64,000 nt of DNA from Peptostreptococcaceae bacterium VA2 (lineage in GTDB: Bacteria; Bacillota; Clostridia; Peptostreptococcales; Peptostreptococcaceae), in the NCBI GenBank assembly GCA_000686145.1, contig JMMB01000007.1, positions 1,612,001 to 1,676,000 of the forward strand, in the 5' to 3' direction. A program made the position numbers and the translations under genes. Positions 53,469 to 61,774 of the stretch are shown here, piece after piece. Each line of letters starts with the position of its first letter. Position 1 is the first letter of the stretch. The notes beneath the pieces were generated by a model, which did not search any database, had not been told where the DNA came from, and saw only the letters and a program-made list of their open reading frames with translations.

Positions 53469-53972
53469 ATGAAAAGTAACACAAAGAAAATAGTAAGATT
53501 AGGATTAGTTTCAGCGATGTATGCAGCACTTACTATAGCATTAGGGGCTATAAGCTATGGTCCTATACAATTTAGGATAGCTGAGGTTATGACTCTACTT
53601 CCCTTAATAGGAAAGGAATATATAATAGCTTTAACTATAGGATGCTTCTTGTCTAATATAGTAGGAGGATTTGGATTACCTGACATAATATTTGGTACGT
53701 TAGCTACGTTTATAAGTGTATACTTAGTATATTTAACTGGCAAGACTATGAAGGGTAAACGTGGATATATATTAATCGCGTCATTGTGGCCAACCATAGT
53801 AAATGCTATAATAATAGGTGGGGTTGTATTGCACTTATTTATGGGACTACCATTAATTCTTTCTGTATTACAGGTAGGATTTGGTCAATTTGTGGTAATA
53901 ACTATAATAGGTGTTCCTTTATTTAAATTTTTCAACAATAAATATGCAAAATTGCTAAAGGATATATCTTAA
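53469..53972 (+). CDS. queT: Queuosine precursor transporter
   Basis: A 167-residue membrane protein of the QueT family, the substrate-specific S component of an ECF importer for preQ1 or related queuine precursors. It has about five to six spans, with GAISYGPIQFRIAEVMTLLP near residues 26-45, TIGCFLSNIVGGFGLPDIIFG near residues 56-76 and SLWPTIVNAIIIGGVV near residue 105. TTAGGAG precedes the ATG. The preQ1 riboswitch upstream confirms the assignment. The ECF energising module is not in the window. Confidence 0.95.
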   Translation: MKSNTKKIVRLGLVSAMYAALTIALGAISYGPIQFRIAEVMTLLPLIGKEYIIALTIGCFLSNIVGGFGLPDIIFGTLATFISVYLVYLTGKTMKGKRGYILIASLWPTIVNAIIIGGVVLHLFMGLPLILSVLQVGFGQFVVITIIGVPLFKFFNNKYAKLLKDIS

Positions 53973-54001
53973 TATATTTAGCTAATTAGTAAGGAGATAA
54001 T

Positions 54002-54748
54002 ATGGACGAATTAGAAAAAGTACAAAGTGCTAAAATAATAGGTGTAGGTGATGATGGTATAAAACTATTAGATTCTATAACTGAAAAAATAGAGCATAAC
54101 ATGGATTTAGAGAAAATAAATATAAATCAAGAAGTAGATAAAGATTACGTGAGAAACTTACTAGATGGAGTAGATATATTATTTTTAACTTATAACAGTG
54201 AAGATAAAAAAGCAATTCAAATAGTAAATGCTATTGGTTATATGGCCGAGGAGAGAAGAGTTTTAAATATAGGACTTGATTTAGCAGTAAAAGAAAACAA
54301 CGATGAAATAAACTTAAACAGAGAGTTTAAAATAAATGATGAAAATTTAGATACTTTATTAAATATAATAAATATGCTACTTGATTCTATATCTGATTCT
54401 TGTATGATAAACATAGATTTAAGTGACCTTAAAGAAACTTTATGCACAGAACAAGGTATAAAGTATTCATCACGTGAATTTGATAAAACTATAAGTAATG
54501 ATGAGATAATAAAAGAATTATTAGAAACTACTGTGAAAACAACTAAAGAACTTAGTGGTAAAAAAGAAGTTATACTTGTAGAAATGGATTCAAATTACTG
54601 TGAAAATGAATCAGAGATGCTTGTAAGTTTAAATGAATTATTACTAAAGATACAAGATAATAGAGAAGATACTTATGAAGGTATATTCTCATTATATATA
54701 AGAGAAAAGAATGAAGGAAAAATAAAAATAGGATTAGTTTATAACTAA
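54002..54748 (+). CDS. Divergent FtsZ-fold protein lacking the GTPase signature
   Basis: A 248-residue protein. I see FtsZ-like landmarks in order: AKIIGVGDDGIKLLDSI near residue 10 (FtsZ: VIGVGGGGNNAV); NLLDGVDILFLTYN near residue 51 (FtsZ: LKGADMVFVTAG); RRVLNIGLDLA near residue 85; CMINIDLSDLKETLCTEQGI near residues 138-157 (FtsZ: LINVDFADVKTVMSEMG); and a final KIGLVYN strand. The GGGTGTG loop that binds GTP phosphates is absent (the sequence reads SEDKKAIQ) and the T1 glycines are reduced. AAGGAG precedes the ATG. It is probably a non-catalytic relative; role unknown. Confidence 0.65.
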   Translation: MDELEKVQSAKIIGVGDDGIKLLDSITEKIEHNMDLEKININQEVDKDYVRNLLDGVDILFLTYNSEDKKAIQIVNAIGYMAEERRVLNIGLDLAVKENNDEINLNREFKINDENLDTLLNIINMLLDSISDSCMINIDLSDLKETLCTEQGIKYSSREFDKTISNDEIIKELLETTVKTTKELSGKKEVILVEMDSNYCENESEMLVSLNELLLKIQDNREDTYEGIFSLYIREKNEGKIKIGLVYN

Positions 54749-54755
54749 TATATGT

Positions 54756-54797
54756 AAGTCCCTAGAATGATGATATAATATTTCTAGGGGCTTTTAT
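54756..54797 (+). terminator. Terminator after the FtsZ-like gene
   Basis: A 12-bp stem (AAGTCCCTAGAA with TTCTAGGGGCTT, one G-U) is followed by TTAT. Confidence 0.82.
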
Positions 54798-54817
54798 ATT
54801 GAGGAGAATAAAAAACA

Positions 54818-55549
54818 ATGGATTTTGTTGATATACTTCAGTTAAATAAACACGAAGTTATAAGCGTAGTTGGAGCAGGAGGCAAAACATCTCTTATAAA
54901 TTATATAGCAAATAGATATAGATATAATAAAAAAGTACTAATAACTACAACTACTAAAATTTATATACCAAATAAAGATGTATATGATGATATGTATATG
55001 GTAGGTGCAAAAGCTGGGATAATGATACCAAAGACTGTGGGAATAACAGTAGTGGGCAAATATATAAGAGAAGAAAAAATAGTAGGAGTAAATTTTGAAG
55101 ATTTAAGAGAACTAATACCTAATTTTGATTTAATTCTCATAGAATCTGATGGTTCGAGAAGAAAAAAGCTTAAAGGATGGAATAATAAAGAGCCAGTGGT
55201 TTATTATAATAGCACAAAAACTATAGGGGTATTAGATATAACATCTTATGGTATGTCTATAAAGGATAACAATATACATAGGTTAGAAGAGTTTAAAAAA
55301 ATAACCGATATAAATAATATTAAAATAAATATAAATAATTTAGTAGATATAATTTTAAATAAAAATGGATTATTTAAAAATTCATGTGGAGAAAAAATAT
55401 TATTTATAAACAAAGTTGAAAATAAAGAAAATGAAGAAATAGCTAAAATTTTGACAAATAAAATAAATGAGCATAAACACAATTTAAATATTATCTATGG
55501 AAGTATAAAAAATGATTGTTTTAAAATAATTAAAAAGAATGGAAGATAA
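54818..55549 (+). CDS. yqeC: Selenium cofactor biosynthesis protein YqeC
   Basis: A 243-residue P-loop protein of the YqeC family, genetically tied to selenium-dependent molybdenum hydroxylases. Walker A is VGAGGKTS near residue 18 and TTTTKIYIP near residue 43 follows. LILIESDGSRRKKLKGWN near residues 106-123 is the family signature. GAGGAG precedes the ATG. It is followed 2 bp later by a broken mocA-like gene and then a broken molybdopterin-binding gene, so this otherwise intact gene may have lost its pathway. Confidence 0.9.
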   Translation: MDFVDILQLNKHEVISVVGAGGKTSLINYIANRYRYNKKVLITTTTKIYIPNKDVYDDMYMVGAKAGIMIPKTVGITVVGKYIREEKIVGVNFEDLRELIPNFDLILIESDGSRRKKLKGWNNKEPVVYYNSTKTIGVLDITSYGMSIKDNNIHRLEEFKKITDINNIKININNLVDIILNKNGLFKNSCGEKILFINKVENKENEEIAKILTNKINEHKHNLNIIYGSIKNDCFKIIKKNGR

Positions 55550-55551
55550 AA

Positions 55552-56116
55552 ATGATTACAGCTATAATAATGGCATCAGGATTATCTACGAGGATGGGTA
55601 CGAATAAACTTTTATTAAAGTATAAAAATAAGTTGATTATAGAATATACATTTGAGCTTATAAAAGAGTTGAAATTTGAACAAGTGATAGTTGTAAGCAA
55701 ATATGATGAGATAATGAAACTATCAAAAATCTATAATTTTCAATATATATATAACGAAAATGCAAACTTAGGTCAAAGTGAGTCTATTAAATTAGGTGTA
55801 TTAAACAGTAAAAATAGCGATGGATATATTTTTTTTCGTAGGAGACCAGCCATTTCTAGAGATGAAGTACATAAAAGAAATGATTAATACATTTAACAAA
55901 GATAAACAATATATAATTATACCAAGGCATAATTATATAAATGGAAATCCAGTGATATTTCCATGGGGGAAAAGAGAAAAATTGTTGAAGTTGAAAAATG
56001 ATGAAAAAGGTAAAATGATTATAAGTGAAGCTGATAAAATTAAGTATGTGAGTGTTTCAAAAGATATGTTAATTGATATTGATACAAAAGAAGATTATAA
56101 AAAATTAGGGGTGTAA
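55552..56116 (+). pseudogene. mocA-like molybdenum cofactor nucleotidyltransferase, frameshifted
   Basis: The 5' frame begins TAIIMASGLSTRMGTNKLLL, the nucleotide-binding start of MocA/MobA-like cytidylyltransferases. At a run of eight T residues (55829-55836) it leaves the family sequence. The other frame continues correctly as FVGDQPFLEMKYIKEMI and reaches the normal end (LIDIDTKEDYKKLGV) at 56116. Removing one T restores a protein of about 188 residues. The break may be a real mutation, a sequencing error, or bypassed by slippage on the T8 run. Confidence 0.88.
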
Positions 56117-56117
56117 A

Positions 56118-57137
56118 ATGAAAAAAATTAAAACTGTAGATAGTATAGGGCATGTATTATGCCATGATATTACACAAATAATACGTGGGGAGTTTAAGGG
56201 AAGAGCTTTTAAAAAAGGGCATATAGTAAGAAAAGAAGATATAGAATTACTTTTATCTTTAGGTAAAGATAATTTATATGTTTGAGAGCAAGAAGAAGAC
56301 ATGATTCATGAAAATGCTGCTGCGTTGTTTTTAAAAAGTTTAACGGGTGGACATAACTTAGAGTTTAGTGAAATAGAAGAAGGCAAAATAGATTTTATAT
56401 CTAAAGTAGATGGTATTTTGAAAATAGATGTAGATAATTTACTGAAATTAAATTTAATTGATGATATAATGTTATCTACGCTACACAATAACTTTGTAGT
56501 TAAAAAAGGACTTAAAGTTGCAGGAACAAGGGTAATACCTTTATTAATAAATGAAAATAAATTAAAAGAAGCTAAAACAGTCGTAGGAAATAAAAAAATT
56601 GTAAATGTTTTGAAGTTTAAAGCTAAAAAAGTTGGAATAGTCACAACTGGAAATGAAATTTATCACAAAAGAATAGCAGATAAATTTGGCCCAGTAATAA
56701 AAGATAAATTAGAAAAGTTTGGGTGCGAAGTTATAGGACAAGATATTTGTGAAGATAATAAAGAAAGTATAAAAAAAGCTATAAATGATTTTGTAAATCA
56801 AGGTGCACAAATTATATGTTGCACAGGTGGAATGAGTGTAGACCCAGATGACGTTACACCAAGTGCTATAAAAGAAACTGGAGCAGCGTTAGTAACATAT
56901 GGATCACCTATTTTACCTGGTGCTATGTTTTTACTTGCCTATTACGGAGAAGTACCTATAATGGGTATACCAGGATGTGCAATGTATAATGAAATCACTG
57001 TATTTGACATTATTTTACCTAGAATATTAATAGATGAAAAATTAACAAAATTAGATATAGCGAAATATGGTCATGGAGGGCTTTGCATGAGTTGTGATAT
57101 ATGTACATACCCGGCATGTAACTTTGGAAAGATATAG
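56118..57137 (+). pseudogene. Molybdopterin-binding protein (MoeA-like, SDMH cluster) with internal TGA
   Basis: The gene starts at ATG 56118 (TVDSIGHVLCHDITQI) and is interrupted by TGA at 56283-56285 (codon 56). It continues in the same frame (DMIHENAAALFLKSL) to the normal end. The body holds GIVTTGNEIY and CCTGGMSVDPDDVTP of the MoaB/MoeA fold and a cysteine-rich tail, CMSCDICTYPAC. I recall tryptophan at the TGA position in homologs (YVWE), so this looks like a TGG-to-TGA nonsense change. Reinitiation at ATG 56301 would lack the first 61 residues. Confidence 0.87.
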
Positions 57138-57256
57138 GGGATAAAAGGTACGTAAATAACTACATACTTAGTTGACTAAAATAAATATTTGTTATATTAT
57201 AAATAATGTTGTATAATAGAAAAATTAAATTAGAAATAAGAAAGGAAAATACACGA

Positions 57257-58885
57257 ATGTTACAAGTTACAAATATTGGTCTTAGATTTGGTGACAAAGA
57301 GTTATTTAAAGATGTTAACTTAAAATTCACTAAAGGTAATTGTTACGGAATAATAGGTGCTAATGGAGCAGGAAAATCAACTTTCCTAAGAATATTAGCT
57401 GGAGATATAGAACCAAATACAGGGAATGTTTCTATAACTGATAAAGAAAGAATGTCAGTACTTAGACAGGACCACTTTAAATATGAGGAAGAAACAGTAT
57501 TAAATGTAGTTATAATGGGGCATGAAAGACTTTCTGTTATAATGAAAGAAAAAGATGCATTATATATGAAAGAAGATTTTTCAGAAGAAGATGGTATAAA
57601 AGCTGCTGAACTTGAAGGTGAATTTGCTGAACTTGACGGATGGGATGCAGAAACTAATGCAGAGAGAGTATTAATGGGTCTTGGTATAACTAAAGACTTA
57701 CACTTTAAGCAAATGAAAGAATTAACTGGTGGGGAAAAGGTTAAAGTTTTACTTGCTAAAACTTTATTTGGTAAGCCTGAAATATTAGTAATGGATGAGC
57801 CTACTAACCACTTAGACTTCCAATCAATAAACTGGTTAAATAATTTTATAATGGATTTAGAAGATTCTATCGTTATAATAGTATCACATGATAGACATTT
57901 CTTAAATCAAATATGTACAAACATAGTTGATGTTGACTTTGGTAAAATCCAAATGTATGTTGGTAACTATGATTTCTGGTATGAGTCAAGTCAATTGGCA
58001 CTACAATTAGCTAAAGATCAAAACAAAAAAACTGAAGAAAAAGCGGCTCAACTTAAAGACTTTATAGCTAGATTCAGTTCAAATGCATCTAAAGCTAAAC
58101 AAGCAACATCAAGAAAAAAACAATTAGAAAAATTAGAATTAGAAGATATACAACCATCAAGAAGAAGATATCCATTCGTTGGATTTACTCCAGAGAGAGA
58201 AATTGGTAACGAAGTTTTAGAAGTTGAAGGATTAACTAAGGTTATAGATGGAGTTAAGGTTCTTGATAATATATCTTTTAGATTAGATAAAGAAGATAAA
58301 GTAGCCTTTATGGGTGATGAGATAGCTATAACTACATTATTTAATATATTAATGGGAGAAGATACACAAGATAGTGGAACTTTCAAATGGGGAGTAACTA
58401 CTTCTCAGGCTTATCTTCCTAAAAATCATAACAAATACTTTGATGGTATTGAATACTCATTAGTTGACTGGTTAAGACAATACTCTGAAGAAAAAAGTGA
58501 AAGTTTTATAAGAGGATTCCTAGGTAGAATGTTATTTTCTGGAGAAGAAGCTTTAAAAGAAGCTCAAGTTTTATCTGGAGGGGAAAAAGTTAGATGTATG
58601 TTATCTAAGTTAATGCTTGCAAACTCTAACGTATTAATATTAGATGACCCAACAAATCACTTAGACTTAGAAAGTATAACATCTGTAAATAAGGGGCTTG
58701 AAAGCTTTAGTGGAGTAATGTTATTTAACTCTCATGACCACCAAATCATTCAAACTATTGCAAATAGAATAATTGAAATAACTCCATCAGGACTTATGGA
58801 TAGAAAAACTACTTTAGATGAATACTTAGAAAATAAAGATATACAAAAGCAATTAAAAGAAATGTATGGAGATAAAAAGAAATAG
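57257..58885 (+). CDS. ABC-F family ATPase (YkpA/YbiT-like)
   Basis: A 542-residue soluble protein with two ABC domains and no membrane segments. ABC-F proteins act on ribosomes in translation control or antibiotic protection. Domain 1 is complete: GANGAGKST near residue 36, signature LTGGEKVKV near residue 159 and ILVMDEPTNHLD near residue 180. Domain 2 has LSGGEKVRC and ILILDDPTNHLD, but its Walker A reads MGDEIAITTL, without GKS/T. ATG 57257 follows GAAAGGAA; earlier in-frame ATG 57206 has no ribosome site. A lysine-rich linker joins the halves (SRKKQLEKLELEDI). Confidence 0.92.
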   Translation: MLQVTNIGLRFGDKELFKDVNLKFTKGNCYGIIGANGAGKSTFLRILAGDIEPNTGNVSITDKERMSVLRQDHFKYEEETVLNVVIMGHERLSVIMKEKDALYMKEDFSEEDGIKAAELEGEFAELDGWDAETNAERVLMGLGITKDLHFKQMKELTGGEKVKVLLAKTLFGKPEILVMDEPTNHLDFQSINWLNNFIMDLEDSIVIIVSHDRHFLNQICTNIVDVDFGKIQMYVGNYDFWYESSQLALQLAKDQNKKTEEKAAQLKDFIARFSSNASKAKQATSRKKQLEKLELEDIQPSRRRYPFVGFTPEREIGNEVLEVEGLTKVIDGVKVLDNISFRLDKEDKVAFMGDEIAITTLFNILMGEDTQDSGTFKWGVTTSQAYLPKNHNKYFDGIEYSLVDWLRQYSEEKSESFIRGFLGRMLFSGEEALKEAQVLSGGEKVRCMLSKLMLANSNVLILDDPTNHLDLESITSVNKGLESFSGVMLFNSHDHQIIQTIANRIIEITPSGLMDRKTTLDEYLENKDIQKQLKEMYGDKKK

Positions 58886-58908
58886 TAATTAAAATATCCT
58901 CTAAGTAA

Positions 58909-58947
58909 AAGGAAAGATTAGAAATTTATATTTTTTAATCTTTTCTT
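58909..58947 (+). terminator. Probable terminator after the ABC-F gene
   Basis: A 12-bp stem (AAGGAAAGATTA with TAATCTTTTCTT, one G-U) encloses a T-rich loop. The 3' T run is weak. The rest of the gap to 59182 is AT-rich with nothing else recognised. Confidence 0.55.
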
Positions 58948-59182
58948 GAACAAGGAGGTATTTTTATAATACCAAGTAATAATAAATTATCTGATTGCAG
59001 ATAATTACATCTTTGAGTGTAATTTCAACAAAATCATCATTTGAAATATTTATAGCAAAATATTTACAGAAGATTTTGTTATACTTTATTTATATTTTAA
59101 AAAATAGTAAGTTATGTAAGATAAGTTACATAAAACTTAAAATATAAGAATAAAGTAATACAAATAAATTAAGGAGATTATA

Positions 59183-59737
59183 ATGATGAAAAGGTTGAAC
59201 TTAGCTAATAAAACAATAACTCTTTTGACAGCATTAAGCGTTGTGTACGCTGCCTTAGAAAAGAACGTAGTATTTTTAACACCTATAATTACTATAGCTA
59301 TAGCTTATAGTTTAATGAAATATAAAGATGATACTAAAGATAAACTAAATCAACAAATATTAACTAATTTATTTTTATTTAACTTAGTTACTTTTATGCT
59401 TGTGTCTGTTGTAAGTAAAAATATGAATTTAATAATATTTGATATAATTATTAACATTTTTGTTGCATTTATTTACTATAAATTAGTTTCTATGTTGCAA
59501 AAGAAACAAGAAAATGTATATAAAAATCCAGAAATAATATATGAAAAGATTAATAAAAGAATTTATGTATTAGAAGCTTTAAGTTCTAAAATGGAAGAAG
59601 AAATGGAAAATGCTGAGACTGAAAAAGACAAAAATTCAATTAAATTAAAAATAGAATCTGTAAATCAAAAGATAGATCAACATAAAGCTCAGCTAGAGAT
59701 TATTAAAATAAACATAAATTCAAAAAATAATAATTAA
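59183..59737 (+). CDS. Small membrane protein with C-terminal coiled coil
   Basis: A 184-residue protein I cannot assign. Residues 10-105 contain about four hydrophobic segments (ALSVVYAALEKNVVFLTPII, FLFNLVTFMLVSVV, LIIFDIIINIFVAFIYYKLV). Residues 118-180 are highly charged with heptad spacing (KINKRIYVLEALSSKMEEEM, then IKLKIESVNQKIDQHKAQLE), a likely cytosolic coiled coil. AAGGAG lies 7-8 nt before the ATG. It is monocistronic between clear terminators. Function unknown. Confidence 0.75.
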   Translation: MMKRLNLANKTITLLTALSVVYAALEKNVVFLTPIITIAIAYSLMKYKDDTKDKLNQQILTNLFLFNLVTFMLVSVVSKNMNLIIFDIIINIFVAFIYYKLVSMLQKKQENVYKNPEIIYEKINKRIYVLEALSSKMEEEMENAETEKDKNSIKLKIESVNQKIDQHKAQLEIIKININSKNNN

Positions 59738-59752
59738 AAATATAAACAAAAA

Positions 59753-59797
59753 ATAGAGACCACTAAGTATTTAAATACTTAGTGGTCTCTATTTTTT
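59753..59797. terminator. Strong terminator
   Basis: A perfect stem of about 18 bp (AGAGACCACTAAGTATTT with its complement) is flanked by A and T runs. It probably serves both flanking genes. Confidence 0.93.
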
Positions 59798-59865
59798 ATA
59801 GTACTTTTTATATTTTAAGAAATAACATTTAAACAAATTTATTATTTGATTTGTTTAAAGATTGT

Positions 59866-60123
59866 TTATTTCATATTGTTTCTTATTATAGTATCTATAA
59901 TCATATCTAAGTTTAGATTATTAGTATCCAAATTTTCTAGTTCGATTATGTAATCCTCAAACTCAACTTCTACATAAGTGCAATGTTCATTTTGCTCATT
60001 TATATAGTCTACTACGTTATATTTTTGTATTTCATCTTGGAAATATTCTTTTAGTTCATTATATTCATCTTGGTCTATTTGTGCCTGTTTAGATTTACCA
60101 CATTTGCAGTTAGGGCATGACAT
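59866..60123 (-). CDS. Small acidic protein with N-terminal CPNCKCG
   Basis: An 85-residue acidic protein. It begins MSCPNCKCGKS, a CxxCxC cluster that could bind zinc, followed by an acidic body with no further motif (EYFQDEIQKYNVVDYI, then VEVEFEDYIIELENLD). I place the start at ATG 60123, about 10 nt after GCGAGGAG on the minus strand; an earlier in-frame TTG at 60132 is too close to that site. I do not recognise the family. Confidence 0.7.
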   Translation of the reverse strand: MSCPNCKCGKSKQAQIDQDEYNELKEYFQDEIQKYNVVDYINEQNEHCTYVEVEFEDYIIELENLDTNNLNLDMIIDTIIRNNMK

Positions 60124-60276
60124 ATTAAACAACTCCTCGCTATATATACTTATTATATTTTAACTTTACAAATGTAATTTGTAAAGAGCAACATTAAATA
60201 TTATAACCATTATGATTGTTTGAAACTCTATAAAATTTAATAAATTAATATAATAAAAACAAGTTTTTAAAAAAAG

Positions 60277-60305
60277 TTGACTTTATACAGTATATTGTAT
60301 ACAAT
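60277..60305 (+). promoter_or_regulatory. Promoter with palindromic operator before the 44-residue gene
   Basis: TTGACT at 60277-60282, a 17-bp spacer and TACAAT at 60300-60305. The -10 box lies inside a perfect 12-bp palindrome, ATTGTATACAAT (60294-60305), of the type bound by GntR-family and similar dimeric repressors. Confidence 0.72.
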
Positions 60306-60340
60306 GTACTTATAATAAGAAAACAAAAGGAGAGATAAAT

Positions 60341-60475
60341 ATGATATTTTTAAATAAATTAGCAACAACATTAAAGGGAATAAGTAACTACTTACTAGTA
60401 AATGAAAGAATAAACAGCCAAAGATGTTTAGGTAAAGATATAGATACTACAAGAACTATAATAGACAATAAATAA
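60341..60475 (+). CDS. 44-residue small protein
   Basis: A short gene with full signals: the promoter above, AAAAGGAGAG 7-8 nt before the ATG, and a terminator 20 bp after the stop. The peptide is MIFLNKLATTLKGISNYLLV followed by a polar tail ending RTIIDNK. The first 20 residues form an amphipathic, weakly hydrophobic helix with two lysines, so it may bind the membrane surface. There is one cysteine. Family unknown to me. The clear transcription unit makes a real gene likely. Confidence 0.75.
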   Translation: MIFLNKLATTLKGISNYLLVNERINSQRCLGKDIDTTRTIIDNK

Positions 60476-60494
60476 AAATTGAAAAATAAACAAG

Positions 60495-60523
60495 ACATTA
60501 TCTAAACAGATAATGTTTTTTTT
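60495..60523 (+). terminator. Terminator after the 44-residue gene
   Basis: A 9-bp stem, ACATTATCT with AGATAATGT, is followed by seven T residues. Confidence 0.9.
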
Positions 60524-60941
60524 ATATTAGAAGATTATAAAGTTATTATTTTACGGATAATTATATTAATATTAAAAATAATTTTTTTATGATTTTATAA
60601 AATTATCTAAATAATATTTGCAAGAAGCGTTAGATAAAATGGTTTTTTATTTAAAAATTAGGAATAGTATTTGTAAACAAATAAAAAAAATATATAAACA
60701 ACTATTTATGTATACTAAATTATAAAAGTAGCTAATATAAACTTTCTAAAATTAGTTTATATTTGTATAGCTTGAAAATACTGAGGTTGAATGAATAAAT
60801 AAAAAAACTAAAAAAAATAACAAAAAAAGTATTGAAAAAGAAATAAAAAAAATGTATAATTTAATATTAAAAAATCGCAGTATACAAACCATTATTTATA
60901 GAATATAATGTAGTAAATTAAGAAAAAAAGGAAGGGATATC
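60524..60941. other. 418-bp AT-rich gap with one inverted repeat
   Basis: No open frame with a ribosome site is visible. An inverted repeat at 60735-60762 (ATATAAACT/AGTTTATAT around about 10 nt) lacks a T run. The rest is poly-A/T-rich. The promoter of the YitT gene must lie here but its boxes are not distinct. Confidence 0.4.
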
Positions 60942-61556
60942 ATGGCCAGGCGGCGATTTTTAGAAAGTTTAGTAAGTATATTATTAGGTTCAGTTATATT
61001 AGCTTTTGGATTTTACAATTTTTATTATTTAAATAATATAACAGAAGGTGGAGTGTTAGGACTTTTACTACTGTTAAAGAATTTGTTCGGTATACAGCCC
61101 TCTATAGCAAATATTATAATTGATGGTGCACTTCTATTAATAGGATATAAGTTTTTCGGAAAAAAATTCTTTATTTATTCTATAATTGCATCTATAAGTT
61201 TTTCATTTTCTTATGAATGCTTTGAATATATAGGACCTATACTACCTAATATACAAAGTATGTTGATATCTACTATATTAGCAGGTATTAGTGTAGGTAT
61301 AGGGGTAGGTATTATAGTAAGATCAGGAGGAGCGGCTGGAGGAGACGATGCTTTAGCATTAGTGATTGCTAAGACTACATCTTTAAATATAGGTATGGTG
61401 TATTTATTAGGTGATGTTGTAGTTTTACTTTTATCACTTTTTTATCTATCAGCATATGATGTGTTTTATTCGCTAATAGCAGTTACTATAAGTGGAAAAA
61501 TAATAGATTTTATATATTATCATAGTAATAATAATAAAATTATTGAAAATGTATAG
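60942..61556 (+). CDS. YitT-family membrane protein
   Basis: A 204-residue membrane protein of the YitT/DUF161 group. It has five to six hydrophobic segments, an N-terminal RRR before the first span, FYYLNNITEGGVLGLLLLLK near residues 28-47 and GIIVRSGGAAGGDDALALVI near residues 123-142, a glycine-rich loop typical of the family. The C-terminal DUF2179 domain of full YitT proteins (about 280 residues) is absent. AAGGAAGGGA precedes the ATG. Transport function is suspected for the family but not established. Confidence 0.83.
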   Translation: MARRRFLESLVSILLGSVILAFGFYNFYYLNNITEGGVLGLLLLLKNLFGIQPSIANIIIDGALLLIGYKFFGKKFFIYSIIASISFSFSYECFEYIGPILPNIQSMLISTILAGISVGIGVGIIVRSGGAAGGDDALALVIAKTTSLNIGMVYLLGDVVVLLLSLFYLSAYDVFYSLIAVTISGKIIDFIYYHSNNNKIIENV

Positions 61557-61599
61557 AAAGTATATTTTCAGTATTATATAACTAAAAGTTAATTCATTA

Positions 61600-61630
61600 A
61601 ATAGTGTGGAATATTTCCGCACTATTTTTG
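61600..61630 (+). terminator. Terminator after the YitT-family gene
   Basis: An 11-bp stem, AATAGTGTGGA with TCCGCACTATT, is followed by TTTG. Confidence 0.85.
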
Positions 61631-61676
61631 TGTTTACATATAATAAAAAAGATGATAATATATAAAGCGTACACTA

Positions 61677-61719
61677 AATGAATCATTAATGTATACTTTA
61701 TAATCAAAAATGATTCATT
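61677..61719 (+). promoter_or_regulatory. Twin palindromic operators around the gap promoter
   Basis: AATGA-A-TCATT at 61677-61687 and AATGA-T-TCATT at 61709-61719 are perfect 5-1-5 palindromes. Their centres are 32 bp apart, about three helical turns. A TATAAT at 61699-61704 lies between them, so one site covers the -35 position and the other the likely start point. This suits a repressor or dual regulator. It does not resemble the Bacillus CggR operator. Confidence 0.68.
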
Positions 61720-61774
61720 AAGACGTACAAAATAAAAATTAAAGTATAAAAATTATAATGAGGGGGATTTAAAT

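Noticed and set aside
56283-56285. In-frame TGA considered as a selenocysteine codon in a selenium-related gene
   Set aside because: Homologs as I recall have tryptophan here, not cysteine, and no SECIS-like stem-loop is evident just after it. A nonsense change is simpler.
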